Source: Pontibacter arcticus (GTDB taxonomy: Bacteria > Bacteroidota > Bacteroidia > Cytophagales > Hymenobacteraceae). From it: a stretch of DNA of 64,000 nt. Shown here piece by piece: positions 29,701-40,131 of this stretch. The stretch covers positions 2,501 to 66,500 of the forward strand of contig NZ_QMDV01000003.1 of the NCBI RefSeq assembly GCF_003284895.1, given 5' to 3'. The notes beneath the pieces are model-generated. The model worked only from the letters and a program-made list of their open reading frames with translations, made no database searches and was not told the DNA's origin. Made by a program: the position numbers and the translations under genes. Positions within the stretch are counted from its first letter, which is position 1, and every line of letters begins with the position of its first letter.

Positions 29701-32700
29701 AATTTCGTTTTCGAGCGGCCATATTTCCGAAGGAGAGATGCTGCCCTGCGGTGTTAATTTAAGCGGAACCACATACTCGTAATAGTTTTGGGTATAATCC
29801 GTACCAATCCGGATAAAGGCTTGCATATCGTCGTTCTGGGTTACTTCCGGGTTAGAGGTTTCGGCGTGTATAAACAATTTCAAACGCTTGTAGATCAGCA
29901 TATCGATCGACAGGTTTTTGTAGACAGCTTTCGAAAAAGAATCTTTCAGGTCTTCCACGCACAACTGCAACGACTGCTCGTTTTGGCGGCGGTTGTTGGT
30001 AGAGGCATAATCGCGGAGGCGCTCGATGCCCGGCGGAAGTACATAAGGAGTTGTGCCACCAGCACCTGTGCCGTTTTCTTCTACGTTAACGGTAGAGATC
30101 GTGAAAGTACGGGCATCATCGGTACAGTTTATACAAGGTGCGCCGTCTGTAATGGGTTGTAAATACTGGCGCCACTGGTTCGCTACAAACTGGAACTGCA
30201 CAAAACGTAGCACCACCGGATCGGCAAACTGGTTCAGGTACATACGCATAAACCGGATAGATTTAAACCCGCTGATGTTCCCTACACTGCCTGTTGGCTG
30301 GCGTACCGGCACCCGGAACTGGTACCAGGTTACCTGCTCGCCATTGATCTCGCTTGTTACCTGGTCTACAATAAAATTCTGACCTACGTTAAGCGCGCCA
30401 GGTTGCAGGTTGATCTTATACTCGTAATACTGCTCTGTATCGTTGATAACGTTATCACGGTTCAGGTCTTCTTTATCCGGGAAAGCGTAGTTAGAGAAAC
30501 GGCTGTTTTCCGGTGAGTTGCCATCCATGCCGTTGTAGTTTTTATAACGCGCCAGTATACCGGCGTTCTGCTGATCGTAGAACGGGTCGAGGTGGTGACG
30601 GAAGTTATCGGCAGAAGGGTCGTCTACCACTATTTGCGGGGGAGTGCCCGGTATCAGGTTCAGGAAGCTGTTCTGGAAAAAAGCACGTTCGTCTGCATTG
30701 TTCAAACCATCCAAACCAACATCCTGAAACTGTCTGGAACCCGGTATACCTGCAAACGCATCGGTTAAGAACTGTTGTGTGGTGACGCGCCCCCAAAGGC
30801 TTTCGTTTATGTTCTGAAGTGTGCCATCTGTTGGTAATCCGTTCTCAAAAGAATACTGGTTGTCTTGTAAAATGTCTTCTGAGATGCTACCCAGGTTCAG
30901 GACAAGTTCTCCGCCTTCTGTACTGTTGATCAGGTTACCTTCTGCATCTCGTCGGCCATTAACACCCTGGATGAACGGGTCCAGGAGCCAGAACTCCATA
31001 TACTCGATGTTGGCATTATCAAAATCAGTATCGAAGGTAATATCACGGCTGATACCGCCCCAGTTCTGGCGCGGGTCGCCTGTTAAAAGGCCTTGTGCAT
31101 TCAGGTTTGGGTTGTAGTTATACTGGCCACGTTCTGCCGGATAATAGGCTACATCAAACGTGTATTCAAAGGTATTGGCAACTTCAGGGTCGCGGCCCGG
31201 GAATACCTCATTTCTGCGGATACCACGCACGTAGTGGTTTTTAAGTTCATCATCTGAGATATTGCCTGGTTTCAGGTTATCGGCATCGCGGTAATAGATC
31301 TGGTCAATAGTATACCAGGCTACACGTGCCCGGTTATAGGCGTAAGCCAGTCCTGCACCAATTACTAAAGGCGCTGGTGTGGCAGCTAAGCGCCAACTGG
31401 CGTTGCTGGTTCCGGCCAGGTTATAGGGTGTTTCAGCGCCTTCAAAATCATCTAAGTAAGAAGTACCATCTTCGTTTACCGGTGATTTTGTTTTAGAAGG
31501 CACCAATTGCGCAAACTCACCGCTGAAGGTAAAACTGGAAGGGGCTTTGGTATCGATTAACGGAATAGCATCCGTTAGTTTGGTCAGTAACCTGGATTCC
31601 CTTTGAAAATTAACATCGAAGCCGTAGATGGTGTTATTGGTGGGTTCGTCGCCTATGCTGACGCGGTTAATATAAGGCTGCTCGCTCAGGTGCAATACCG
31701 TCGCGCCAATGTTCAGTTCGTTATTTACTTTATAATCAAAGCGCGCACCTACCAGGCCACGTGGTTGTATGTTCAGGAGTTCGGCTTTCTCATAGGTTAC
31801 GCGCAGGTCGCTGGCCGAACTGATGTAGCTTGGATTCAAGATTTTGATACGGCCCAGATCATAGAAAACCTGGTAATCGGTGCCTTCTGTTAAACGTGTA
31901 CCACCGGAGTATACAGCCACGGAACCTTCTGCTATCCTGAAACCGGGAAGTATGATCTCGTCTGTAGATGTTGCCTGGAACCTGCCTGATAGAAAGAATT
32001 TAGCTTTTACATTGTTCTGCTGCGCATCTGTCTGTGTCTGTTCATACAGTTCCTGGAAAACGTAACGGTCTATCAGTTCGGGGTTGCCAGCCAGTTTTGA
32101 AGCCAGGTAGCTGCCGAACGGCTCTACCTGTGGGAAGTAAATACGGCCGTTATCCGGATCGATGGTAATGCCGGGTAGAAAGTCGAAATTGCCGTCGCTG
32201 GGTTTATCGTTGTTGGTATTTACGTTGTCCAGATTCAGCACTTCAATTAAAGGGATATTCTGGATCGGGCTTGCCTCTTTTATACTTGTAATGTCTACGC
32301 CAGTCTCATCATCCTTGTAGATGATCTGCATCCTGAAGTTTTCGCGGTTTATCTGTGTGGCATCCAGGCTGTACACGTTCTTCATCATCAAATCCCAGGT
32401 CGGAAACTCCAGTGCCGGATTTGTCGCTTTCAGCAATTTCATATGGATCACAGCGTCGTCCTGCAGGTTCTGATAATCTTCCAGCAACTCACCTACTTTA
32501 TAAGTTCTGCCATTGAACGTATACTCAAACGCAATACCCAGTACCTGGTCTGGCAGCAGGGCGGAGGTAAGTGAAATATGGCCGAGCTGCGGGTTAAATT
32601 TGAACTCGTTCGCTTCCAGTTTGCGGGCGCGCACATGCTCAAAGTCTACACCCTTTTGCAGGCCCTGGCTAAGCAGGTAAGCATCTACGGCAGTGTTGTT

Positions 32701-33975
32701 ACGGGCTGTTCCGTTAGTTAGTAAAGTATAAAGTGAGTTGGCATCGTTGCTGGCGGGCGCAGTAGCCGGTCGGCCGGTACTAAACTGGTCCCGGAATGGG
32801 TCAGCTTCACCCAGATCCATGTGCGCGACAATGTTACGCAGGTTTTGGGTAGCGCGGTTGTTGTTAGTTACATACAGTTCGAGCCTGCGGATAACGATAC
32901 CGGAATTTACCAGGGGCAGGTTAGCCAGCGCATTATCATACCGGTTCCGGAAAAACTGCGACAGGAAGAAGTGGCGGTCTTTGTCATATTGGTCGAGCCT
33001 GATCTCGAAAGGTTTGTTCTGAGCTCCGTTCTGAATAATAACTTCATCGTTACGGCCGCGCACGTTGGAGGCAATAGCTGTAACACCCAAACGCCCGAAC
33101 TGCAGTTGTGTTTTTATACCGAACAGGTTTTGCGCGCCGGTTATAAGCGAGTTATTAAGAGGCAAGCTAACATTACCGGCTTCCACCTTGCGGATAATTT
33201 CTTCCTCGAAACCGGTATAATCCAGCTTCATGTTGTTCTCAAAATCGAAATTGGCGTTGTTGTCCCAGTTAAAGTTCAGGCGCATTTTCTCACCGATCTT
33301 ACCTACCAGGTTAAGCGAAATGTTCTGATCAAATTCGAAGTCGCCGGTGCGTTGCTGGCGTAAAGGTATGGTGGGGTTCTCGTTGCGGTTAAAGCGTGCG
33401 CCAAATTTTAAGGATACGTTTCCGTTTGGCTGAATATCAACTACATTACCTCCGAATATACGATCGAAAACTGGGCTGATGTAAATTTTAGGAACCAGCC
33501 GTTTGCCACTCACCACACTTTCGCCATCCAGGCCGGCAGATTTTTCGCGCCAGTAATTACGAATGGCTTCGCGTTGCTGCCACTCCGAAAACTGCTGCAT
33601 CGACATGGAGGACGGCGTACGGTAGTTTATACTATCACCAATGGTTTCGTTGATGTTATACTGTTGCAGGCTGTCGTCCAGAGCTACATTCAGTTTAATG
33701 TTACTGGGTTGGCCCAACAACAGTGGGGTAGTAGTAGCACGTGTACTAAACGGATTGCCCCGCCGGTCGGATGGAATAAAAGCAGGGCGGCGACTAGGGA
33801 TATACTTGGTCGTATCAGCTTTAATGGTATCCTGTAAGTAAATGAGGTTTTGCAGCAGCGCATACTTAAAGTGGCCTTGCGTGCGCAAGCCCTCTGCCTG
33901 CGACCACAAGGCCAGCATAGAAATAGCAGCAACCGCTACAAGCAGCAGGTTGTTTTTTTTACTTTCCCGGTTCAA
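26794..33975 (-). CDS. sprA: Type IX secretion translocon protein SprA (Sov)
   Basis: A very large outer membrane protein of 2393 residues, in the expected size range for SprA (about 2400). The N-terminus is a signal segment (NNLLLVAVAAISMLALW). Recurrent features include KIYISPVFDRIFGGNVVDIQPNGNVSLKFGA near residue 165 and many aromatic beta-strand segments throughout, consistent with the known 36-strand barrel. SprA forms the outer membrane conduit of the T9SS, working with PorV and a plug protein. The gene follows ruvA by 18 bases and maeB before it, suggesting a maeB-ruvA-sprA transcript. Only about five AAGTATA words occur in its 7.2 kb. Confidence 0.97.
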   Translation of the reverse strand: MNRESKKNNLLLVAVAAISMLALWSQAEGLRTQGHFKYALLQNLIYLQDTIKADTTKYIPSRRPAFIPSDRRGNPFSTRATTTPLLLGQPSNIKLNVALDDSLQQYNINETIGDSINYRTPSSMSMQQFSEWQQREAIRNYWREKSAGLDGESVVSGKRLVPKIYISPVFDRIFGGNVVDIQPNGNVSLKFGARFNRNENPTIPLRQQRTGDFEFDQNISLNLVGKIGEKMRLNFNWDNNANFDFENNMKLDYTGFEEEIIRKVEAGNVSLPLNNSLITGAQNLFGIKTQLQFGRLGVTAIASNVRGRNDEVIIQNGAQNKPFEIRLDQYDKDRHFFLSQFFRNRYDNALANLPLVNSGIVIRRLELYVTNNNRATQNLRNIVAHMDLGEADPFRDQFSTGRPATAPASNDANSLYTLLTNGTARNNTAVDAYLLSQGLQKGVDFEHVRARKLEANEFKFNPQLGHISLTSALLPDQVLGIAFEYTFNGRTYKVGELLEDYQNLQDDAVIHMKLLKATNPALEFPTWDLMMKNVYSLDATQINRENFRMQIIYKDDETGVDITSIKEASPIQNIPLIEVLNLDNVNTNNDKPSDGNFDFLPGITIDPDNGRIYFPQVEPFGSYLASKLAGNPELIDRYVFQELYEQTQTDAQQNNVKAKFFLSGRFQATSTDEIILPGFRIAEGSVAVYSGGTRLTEGTDYQVFYDLGRIKILNPSYISSASDLRVTYEKAELLNIQPRGLVGARFDYKVNNELNIGATVLHLSEQPYINRVSIGDEPTNNTIYGFDVNFQRESRLLTKLTDAIPLIDTKAPSSFTFSGEFAQLVPSKTKSPVNEDGTSYLDDFEGAETPYNLAGTSNASWRLAATPAPLVIGAGLAYAYNRARVAWYTIDQIYYRDADNLKPGNISDDELKNHYVRGIRRNEVFPGRDPEVANTFEYTFDVAYYPAERGQYNYNPNLNAQGLLTGDPRQNWGGISRDITFDTDFDNANIEYMEFWLLDPFIQGVNGRRDAEGNLINSTEGGELVLNLGSISEDILQDNQYSFENGLPTDGTLQNINESLWGRVTTQQFLTDAFAGIPGSRQFQDVGLDGLNNADERAFFQNSFLNLIPGTPPQIVVDDPSADNFRHHLDPFYDQQNAGILARYKNYNGMDGNSPENSRFSNYAFPDKEDLNRDNVINDTEQYYEYKINLQPGALNVGQNFIVDQVTSEINGEQVTWYQFRVPVRQPTGSVGNISGFKSIRFMRMYLNQFADPVVLRFVQFQFVANQWRQYLQPITDGAPCINCTDDARTFTISTVNVEENGTGAGGTTPYVLPPGIERLRDYASTNNRRQNEQSLQLCVEDLKDSFSKAVYKNLSIDMLIYKRLKLFIHAETSNPEVTQNDDMQAFIRIGTDYTQNYYEYVVPLKLTPQGSISPSEIWPLENEIDVALQDFVDAKVARNRIAGYNRYTPYEVLLPNGKIIRVVGNPDFSEVQGVMIGMRNPRLASGDDAAAHSICMWVNELRVTDFRNQSGWAANARVNTKLADFANITATGAYTTVGFGGLQQKLAQRARENTALFDVSANVAVDKFLPEKTGIKVPLSVQYGTLNSQPQFDPLDKDVPLEQSLDRFEDRDARNEYKKEVTTRETRKSISLLNVRKERTNPEAKIRPYDVENLSFSYSYAERLFTNIETDRDFTKTYTGGVAYNYTNPAAKNYEPFIENPKLKSPYLRLIKDLNFTPLPSSFAFRADLDRRYNETFLQRRDAATGLITTRGIDPTFQKYFFFNRIYDMKWDISKSLSLDYTATNRSTIDEPDNRINQDIDSLRYKNKVIWDNLKRGGRNTNFNQLVAVNYKLPLDKFPLTDWIGAETRYAANYIWTAGSTALNQDTTFQLGNTVENSTELSLNGKFDLVKLYNKVKFLKAVNTPAPPLPANAAQNDTTQKKPDLKFLKSVAKVLMMTRSVNFTYLQNRGTMLPGYLPGTRFLGFDDGFDAPGLPFILGQQSDLDDLYNRASSNGWYTDSSQYLNTPLSAIFTETFTARANLEPFKAFNIQLEARRNKSDIEEVFYRKEYDDFGEVGSIDQRQNPFNSGSFSTSFMALGTLFESTGSGISDAFENFVANRYVVRDRLLAANPVAGDSGYTVNSQEVLMKSFLYAYQGRDVNGYKVKTNDSPFKRLPIPNWRVDYNGLSNLPFFKQWFSQVNLTHAYNASYNITNFTTSLGYNQEPEGLPNLLNEFNKIVPYYLVSQITVSERLAPLIGVNFRTKTNLSGRLEYKIERNLSLNLTNAQVTETNVKDYVLGFGYTTTNFRIPFSFGGRPIVLDNELTMRLDFSVRDNQTVQRAIARDEQGVERSQNQITNGTRQLQLRPTIDYIISERVNLQFYVLRTVSDPKISTSFKNSVSEGGIQLRVSLQ

Positions 33976-33993
33976 GATTGGAGTATAATTCTC

Positions 33994-34590
33994 TTATGAA
34001 GATTTCAACGCGAACTTTATTAATTCTTCGACACTCAGATTTCCGCCTTCCCGCTTTATAATGGTATCCAGTGTTTTTTCGGCTACGTTTTTAGCAAAGC
34101 CCAATGTAACTAAGGCAGATAACGCCTCGCCCCGTACCATATTGTGTGCTGTCTGAGCTGGGGTGGCCGTTGTATCGGCTGCCCATACTTCCTTCTTTAT
34201 CTTATCTTTAAGTTCAAGTATAATGCGTTGCGCCGTTTTGGCTCCAATGCCCTTCACATGCTGTATCGTGCGTACATCTTCCCGGATAATAGCCTGCTGT
34301 ATCTCTTCCACTGAAAGCGAAGACAGGATCATCAGGCCCGTGTTGGGCCCGACGCCTGAAATAGATATCAAGTGAAGAAAAGCTTCTTTTTCTGCTATAG
34401 TAGTAAAGCCGTAAAGCGTATGCGCATCTTCTTTTATATGCAGGAACGTATGCAGCTTGCAACGCTCACCGGCAGGCAGCGAGGAATAGGTACTTAGTGA
34501 AATCTTAATCTGGTAACCTACTCCCTGCACATCTATAATAACATAAGTAGGGTCTTTGTAAGCTAGTTTTCCATCAATATAAGCGATCAT
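33994..34590 (-). CDS. ruvA: Holliday junction DNA helicase subunit RuvA
   Basis: A 198-residue protein with the OB-fold start MIAYIDGKLAYKDPTYVIIDVQGVGYQI. Helix-hairpin-helix repeats follow (ISGVGPNTGLMILSSL and VKGIGAKTAQRIILELKDK). The C-terminal RuvB-binding domain ends NLSVEELIKFALKSS. RuvA binds four-way junctions and loads RuvB for branch migration. It starts immediately after the maeB stop and is followed closely by sprA, so it sits inside an operon of unrelated functions. Confidence 0.97.
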   Translation of the reverse strand: MIAYIDGKLAYKDPTYVIIDVQGVGYQIKISLSTYSSLPAGERCKLHTFLHIKEDAHTLYGFTTIAEKEAFLHLISISGVGPNTGLMILSSLSVEEIQQAIIREDVRTIQHVKGIGAKTAQRIILELKDKIKKEVWAADTTATPAQTAHNMVRGEALSALVTLGFAKNVAEKTLDTIIKREGGNLSVEELIKFALKSS

Positions 34591-36864
34591 TTATATAGCT
34601 TGATTGTTATTATTCTGAGCATCTACGACAGCGATGGCAATCATGTTCACGATTTCGCGGATAGAACTGCCAAGCTGTAAAATGTGTACCGGTTTGCGCA
34701 TCCCCATCAGCACAGGGCCAATGGCTTCTGCGCCACCAATTTCCTGTAAAAGCTTATAAGCAATATTACCCGCAGATAGTGTCGGAAAAATGAGCGTATT
34801 AGCTCCTTTTTCAGCCAGTTCACTGAACGGATAGTGCTCGCGCAGCAGGTTACGGTTTATGGCTGTGTTGGCCTGCATCTCGCCATCTATCAACAGGTCA
34901 GGGTATTTAAGTTTTGCCTTTTGTACAGCTTCAGCCGTTTTATCGGGCACAACACCTTTCACCGAGCCAAAGTTCGAGTAAGAAAGCATGGCAATACGTG
35001 GCTCTGTATCAAAAAAGCGCACAGCACGCGCTGTCAGCCCGATAATGTCAACCAGTTCGTCTGAATTTGGGTTCACATTTACCGTAGTATCTGCAAAAAA
35101 GTATGGCTCCTTTTTATTCAGGATGATGTACATCCCTGCTACCTTGTTTATACCTTCTTCCACGCCCACTACCTGTAGGGCAGGCACAATCGTTTTAGAA
35201 TATTCGCGGGTAAGGCCTGAAATAAGTGCATCTGCTTCGCCGGTATTTAGCATCATACTACCGAAGTAGTTGCGGTCGCGCATCAGGCGCTGCGCATCAA
35301 AAAAGGTAAGACCTTTGCGCTTGCGCTTGTCATACAGCAGGTGTGCGTATTCTTCGCGCTTTTCATTTTCTTCGTAAGGGTCAATAATCCGTACCCCTTC
35401 CAACTCCATGTTATTCTCATCGATGATGGCCTGGATGCGCTCGCGGTTACCTAAAAGTATAGGGTTGGCGATGCGTTGCTCCTTTACGATCTGGGCAGCT
35501 TTCAGAATTTTGAAGTGGTCGGCCTCCGCAAATACAACCGTCTTCGGATCTTTTTTAGCCTGGTTGGTGATACGGGTCATCAGTTTCTGGTCGATGCCGA
35601 TGCGTTCCTGCAGCTCCTGTTCGTAAGCTTCCCAGTTGGTGATCGGAATACGGGCCACTCCGCTGTCCATGGCAGCCTTTGCTACAGCCGGGGATATAGT
35701 TGTGATCAGGCGTGGGTCCAGTGGTTTAGGGATCAGGTAGAAACGACCGAAGTTTATCGTGTTATCGCCATACGCTTTCAGTACAAGTTCCGGCACCGGT
35801 TCTTTGGCAAGTTTGGCCAGCGCGTGTACGGCTGCCAGTTTCATTTCCTCGTTTATCTCGGTAGCACGCACATCCAGCGCCCCCCTGAAAATGTAAGGGA
35901 AGCCCAATACGTTGTTTACCTGGTTCGGATGGTCGGAGCGGCCGGTTGCCATAATCAGGTCTTTACGGGTAGCCATGGCCACATCATAAGGAATCTCAGG
36001 GTCCGGATTGGCCAGCGCGAAAATGATCGGATCGTTCGCCATCAGCTTTACCAACTCAGGATCAAGCACGTTACCGGCAGATAAACCGATGAACACATCA
36101 GCACCTTCCAAAGCTTCGGCAAGCGTATTTATTTTTCGGGTTGTAACAAACTGCGCGCGGTAAATATCAAGGTCGTTACGTTCCGGACGGATGATGCCAT
36201 CCTTATCAAACATCACAATGTTATCCATCTTTACCCCAAGCGCCACATACAATTTGGCACATGCAATGGCGGCGGCACCAGCACCGTTTACCACCATTTT
36301 AATAGAGCCGATTTTTTTATTTGTGAGCTCCAAAGCGTTAAGAAGTGCGGCAGATGAGATAATGGCCGTGCCGTGCTGGTCGTCGTGCATCAACGGAATG
36401 CTCATCTGCTCTTTCAGCGCATTCTCTATTTTAAAGCTTTCAGGAGCCTTAATGTCTTCGAGGTTAATGCCACCAAACGTAGGCTCCAGCGATTTTACGA
36501 TCCGGATAAATTCTTCCGGGTCGTTGCAGTCTATTTCAATATCGAATACATCGATGCCAGCAAATTTTTTGAAGAGTACGCCTTTCCCTTCCATTACAGG
36601 TTTGGAAGCATCCGGGCCAATATTGCCAAGCCCCAGTACTGCCGTGCCGTTTGTAATAACGCCTACCAGGTTTCCTTTGGCCGTATACTTATATACATTA
36701 TCCTTATCAGCATGAATTTCTTTGCAAGGCTCAGCCACACCCGGCGAGTAAGCAAGCGCCAAATCGTGCTGTGTACTTACCATCTTGGTCGGGACTACTT
36801 CAATCTTACCGGGCTTGCCTTCAGAATGGTAGTTAAGGGCTTCTTCTTTATTTACTTTAATCAT
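34591..36864 (-). CDS. maeB: NADP-dependent malic enzyme with phosphotransacetylase-like domain
   Basis: A 757-residue fusion. Residues 1 to about 425 are malic enzyme ([42 protein letters not shown], and the NAD(P) fold [16 protein letters not shown]). Residues from about 430 to the end are a phosphate acetyltransferase-like domain, regulatory in known MaeB enzymes. It converts malate to pyruvate and CO2, making NADPH. It is first of a maeB-ruvA-sprA run, with a well-matched promoter 122 to 151 bases upstream. Confidence 0.95.
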   Translation of the reverse strand: MIKVNKEEALNYHSEGKPGKIEVVPTKMVSTQHDLALAYSPGVAEPCKEIHADKDNVYKYTAKGNLVGVITNGTAVLGLGNIGPDASKPVMEGKGVLFKKFAGIDVFDIEIDCNDPEEFIRIVKSLEPTFGGINLEDIKAPESFKIENALKEQMSIPLMHDDQHGTAIISSAALLNALELTNKKIGSIKMVVNGAGAAAIACAKLYVALGVKMDNIVMFDKDGIIRPERNDLDIYRAQFVTTRKINTLAEALEGADVFIGLSAGNVLDPELVKLMANDPIIFALANPDPEIPYDVAMATRKDLIMATGRSDHPNQVNNVLGFPYIFRGALDVRATEINEEMKLAAVHALAKLAKEPVPELVLKAYGDNTINFGRFYLIPKPLDPRLITTISPAVAKAAMDSGVARIPITNWEAYEQELQERIGIDQKLMTRITNQAKKDPKTVVFAEADHFKILKAAQIVKEQRIANPILLGNRERIQAIIDENNMELEGVRIIDPYEENEKREEYAHLLYDKRKRKGLTFFDAQRLMRDRNYFGSMMLNTGEADALISGLTREYSKTIVPALQVVGVEEGINKVAGMYIILNKKEPYFFADTTVNVNPNSDELVDIIGLTARAVRFFDTEPRIAMLSYSNFGSVKGVVPDKTAEAVQKAKLKYPDLLIDGEMQANTAINRNLLREHYPFSELAEKGANTLIFPTLSAGNIAYKLLQEIGGAEAIGPVLMGMRKPVHILQLGSSIREIVNMIAIAVVDAQNNNNQAI

Positions 36865-36985
36865 GGGTATGCAATGAGGTTTGTGTTATCGGTTAAGCTT
36901 TGGATACCACATACTTTAGCAATTCTAAATAATCTTGCTAAAGCCCAATTTCATAAGAAATAATGGGTATTCAAAATGTAGATTT

Positions 36986-37015
36986 CAAAGATAAGGGCTC
37001 TTGTAACTTAACAAA
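36986..37015 (-). promoter_or_regulatory. Promoter of maeB-ruvA-sprA
   Basis: On the minus strand TTTG (37015-37012), 18 bases, then TATCTTTG (36993-36986): an exact match to TTTG-N17-23-TAnnTTTG. The predicted leader is about 115 bases. Confidence 0.65.
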
Positions 37016-37071
37016 GCAGAATGATGGCTTTTTTGCAATACAAATGGTTTGCAGGTGGTGGTTTATACTTG

Positions 37072-37120
37072 TTTAAAGTAAAAAGCACCTTCTGTTTGGG
37101 AAGGTGCTTTTTACTTTAAA
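37072..37120. terminator. Terminator after the lytic transglycosylase gene
   Basis: A perfect 21-bp stem (37072-37092 with 37100-37120) around a 7-base loop; the core AAAGCACCTTC is flanked by TTTAAAGTAAA and its complement, giving T-runs on both strands. It lies 12 bases beyond the stop of the minus-strand gene. Confidence 0.9.
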
Positions 37121-37131
37121 TTATGCAGTTC

Positions 37132-38688
37132 TTAACTTAAAATAAGTTTCTGACCGGGCTTGATTTCGTTTGTTTTCAGTTTATTTAACTGTTTGATTTT
37201 CTCTACCGGAATGCCATTGTATCGGAGCGATATATTCCAGAGGGTATCGCCAGGCTGTACAATGTGATGGTTTAGCTCTTCTGAATCAGTTTTATCGGCA
37301 GTTCTTATTTTTTGCTGCTCGATTTTTTCACCTGCTTTAGGTGTTGTATTAGCAGAAGCAAGCAGAACTGGTACTTCTTCGGAATCCGGTTTGTAGATGA
37401 CAAGTTGCTGCTTGTAATCGATGCGGTTCCCATTTAAGTTGTTCCACTCTTTTAGCTGTGCTATGGTTACATTATGGCGCTTGGCTATTTCAGAAAGGTT
37501 ATCGTTGCGCTGTACCTGGTACGTTTTTTTAGTTGAAGCTATACTTCGTTTTTCGTCTGGTTTGGTGGTATCGGCTGGCGTTGCCGGTTTGGTAGCCGAG
37601 GCAAGCATCACCTTTGCAGGTGCCAGATCTGCTATGTTCTGTTTAACCGGAACACTAGGTGCACTAGCCAAAAGTATACATTCCTTGTCTGCTGCTGAGG
37701 CAAACATATTCATTTGCTGGGAAGGTATGCGCACCGTGTACGTATTACCAGCCGGAAGTATAGCTTGCTTTATTTCAGGGTTAAGAGCCAGTAAAGTTTT
37801 TTCTTCCAGGTTTAATTCGAGGGCCAGCTTTTTCAGGTCAACGGCCTGGTCAATGTGCAGCACATCCGTATCAGTAGCGTAAAGTATGGAATCCGAGAAA
37901 ATGTGATGTTCCGGCGCATACTTCATGGCGTAAATTACAGCCGTCATAGAAGGTACATAGCCCCGCGTTTCTTTTGGCAGATAAGGGAAAATCTCCCAGA
38001 ATGTTTTTTTGCCACCACCTGCTTTTCTGATGGCTTTGTTCACGTTGCCCGGTCCGCAGTTATAAGCAGCCAGCGCAAGTTCCCAGTCTCCGTAGCTTTT
38101 GTGCAAACGGCGTAAAAACTTAAGGGCAGCTTCCGTTGATTTTTCCGGATCGAGGCGCTCGTCTATGTATTCGTTCTGGATCTTCAGGCCATACTCTTTG
38201 CCGGTTGCAGGCATAAACTGCCACAAACCAGCCGCGCCCACATACGATTTTGCTTTCGGGTTAAGCCCGGATTCCACAATAGCCAGGTATTTAAGGTCCT
38301 GGGGCATGTTGTGTTTTTTAAGATAGGCTTCGAACAGCGGAAAGTATACATTCTCCCTGGAAATCATGGTGCGGGTATACTTCCTGTTCCGGATGGTAAA
38401 GTAGTCTACAAAGTTGCGGACAAAGTTGTTGAACACTAACGGAATATCAGACTCGATACAGCTTAGCCTGTCGGCAATTACATCGTTGGGCTCGTTGGGA
38501 ATGTACTCCACCAGCAACGCCAGTTCCTCGGGGGTGAGAAAAGTAGTATCAATTTGCGGTGTAAGATCGAGCGTGTCCTCCAGAACAGGCATTTCGTACG
38601 TACGGCTACCGCTTGCAGCGAAGGCATTACCTGCCCAAATGCTGCCAACGATAGCCGTAAGCACTGTAAAGAGTTTACAATACGTCAT
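37132..38688 (-). CDS. Lytic transglycosylase with two LysM domains (MltD-like)
   Basis: A 518-residue periplasmic or outer-membrane murein hydrolase. The N-terminus is a signal peptide (ending near NAFAA). The SLT goose-lysozyme-type domain spans roughly residues 115-260, with catalytic Glu139 in LAIVESGLNPKAKS and the GAAGLWQFMPATGKEYGL motif. Two LysM peptidoglycan-binding modules lie at about 388-432 and 473-518 (VQPGDTLWNISLRYNGIPVE). It cleaves glycan strands with 1,6-anhydro ends. The gene starts six bases after gatA stops, at the end of a tatA-tatA-gatA-mltD run. Confidence 0.93.
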   Translation of the reverse strand: MTYCKLFTVLTAIVGSIWAGNAFAASGSRTYEMPVLEDTLDLTPQIDTTFLTPEELALLVEYIPNEPNDVIADRLSCIESDIPLVFNNFVRNFVDYFTIRNRKYTRTMISRENVYFPLFEAYLKKHNMPQDLKYLAIVESGLNPKAKSYVGAAGLWQFMPATGKEYGLKIQNEYIDERLDPEKSTEAALKFLRRLHKSYGDWELALAAYNCGPGNVNKAIRKAGGGKKTFWEIFPYLPKETRGYVPSMTAVIYAMKYAPEHHIFSDSILYATDTDVLHIDQAVDLKKLALELNLEEKTLLALNPEIKQAILPAGNTYTVRIPSQQMNMFASAADKECILLASAPSVPVKQNIADLAPAKVMLASATKPATPADTTKPDEKRSIASTKKTYQVQRNDNLSEIAKRHNVTIAQLKEWNNLNGNRIDYKQQLVIYKPDSEEVPVLLASANTTPKAGEKIEQQKIRTADKTDSEELNHHIVQPGDTLWNISLRYNGIPVEKIKQLNKLKTNEIKPGQKLILS

Positions 38689-38694
38689 AAATAA

Positions 38695-40131
38695 CTATGC
38701 TTCAACGGTTATCTTTTCTAAGATATAGTTGGAGAATGCAAACAGTTGCGAATCTTCGAACGAGCGGGTCATTAACTGCAACCCGATCGAAAGTCCTTTG
38801 GCATCGCGGCCAACCGGAATAGAAATTGCCGGTACACCTGCCAGCGAAGCCTGTACAGTAAAGATATCAGCTAAATACATAGCCAACGGGTTCTCTGAAT
38901 TCTCACCTATCCTGAAAGCCGTAGTAGGCGCAGTAGGCAAAATCAGGAAATCATACTGTTGCAGCAACTCCTCTGTTTTCTCTTTTATAAGTCTTCTTAC
39001 TTTCTGGGCTTTGGTATAGTAGGCATCATAATAATCAGCACTCAGCACAAAGGTACCCAGCATGATACGGCGCTGTACTTCCGCGCCAAAGCCCTCAGAT
39101 CTTGTTTTTTTGTATAACGATGTCAGGTCTGTAACATTGCCCGACCGGAATCCATACTTTACACCATCGTAGCGGCCCAGGTTAGAGCTGGCTTCGGCAG
39201 TGGTAAGTATATAATAGGTAGGCACCATGTAATCGAGGTAAGGGAAATCGACGCCTTCCACCGTATGGCCGGCCTCTTTCAGCATATCTTTTACGCCAAG
39301 TATACTTTCCTTTACTTCTGCATCGAGGCCTTCGCTCTCGAAACAATCACGGATATAACCGATCTTATAGGTTTTATCAGTACTTAATAACTCGCTGTAA
39401 GCTGGTACTTCGCGTTGGCTTACGGTGCTGTCGTAGTCATCTTTTCCGGCAATTACTTCCAGAAGTAAAGCAGCATCTTCCACGTTCTTCGTGATCAGGC
39501 CAATCTGGTCGAAAGACGAAGCGTAGGCAATAAGGCCATACCTTGAAATGCGCGAATAAGTAGGCTTAAACCCAACAACGCCACAAAAAGAAGCTGGCTG
39601 GCGAACAGATCCGCCGGTATCGGAACCGATAGAAGCAAGGCAAAGGTCTGCCTGTACAGCCACAGCCGATCCACCTGACGAACCACCCGGCACACGGGAA
39701 GTGTCATCCGCATTTAAAACATTCCCAAACGAAGAGTTTTCGTTTGATGCGCCCATCGCAAATTCATCGCAGTTCTGGCGGCCGATAATGATCGCATCTT
39801 CTGCTAAAAGCCTTTGTACGGCAGTGGCAGTATACAGCGATTTAAAGCCGTTCAGGATCTGGCTGGAAGCCTGTAATGCGTGGCCTTCGTAAGCCAGTAC
39901 GTCTTTTATTCCGATCACCATACCTGCCAGTTTACCGGCAGTACCATTTGCCAGTTTCTGGTCTACGGCATCGGCCTGGGCATAAGCTTCTTCTTCAAAA
40001 ATCTCCAGAAAAGCGTTTAAGTTAGCTTTTTCCTTTATGTTCTGAAGGTAATAATCAACCAGTTTTCTGCAGGAAGTATGGCCACCGGCCAACTCCGTGC
40101 GGATGTCTTGTAGCGAATTATACTGTCTCAA
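38695..40131 (-). CDS. gatA: Asp-tRNA(Asn)/Glu-tRNA(Gln) amidotransferase subunit A
   Basis: A 478-residue amidase-signature protein. The Lys-Ser-Ser triad is readable: K76 in MVIGIKDVLAYEGH, S151 in VPGGSSGGSAVAV, S175 in SDTGGSVRQPASFCG. It supplies ammonia from glutamine to convert misacylated Glu-tRNA(Gln) or Asp-tRNA(Asn). GatB and GatC are not in the window. The start codon overlaps the stop of the preceding tatA gene by four bases (ATGA). Confidence 0.95.
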   Translation of the reverse strand: MRQYNSLQDIRTELAGGHTSCRKLVDYYLQNIKEKANLNAFLEIFEEEAYAQADAVDQKLANGTAGKLAGMVIGIKDVLAYEGHALQASSQILNGFKSLYTATAVQRLLAEDAIIIGRQNCDEFAMGASNENSSFGNVLNADDTSRVPGGSSGGSAVAVQADLCLASIGSDTGGSVRQPASFCGVVGFKPTYSRISRYGLIAYASSFDQIGLITKNVEDAALLLEVIAGKDDYDSTVSQREVPAYSELLSTDKTYKIGYIRDCFESEGLDAEVKESILGVKDMLKEAGHTVEGVDFPYLDYMVPTYYILTTAEASSNLGRYDGVKYGFRSGNVTDLTSLYKKTRSEGFGAEVQRRIMLGTFVLSADYYDAYYTKAQKVRRLIKEKTEELLQQYDFLILPTAPTTAFRIGENSENPLAMYLADIFTVQASLAGVPAISIPVGRDAKGLSIGLQLMTRSFEDSQLFAFSNYILEKITVEA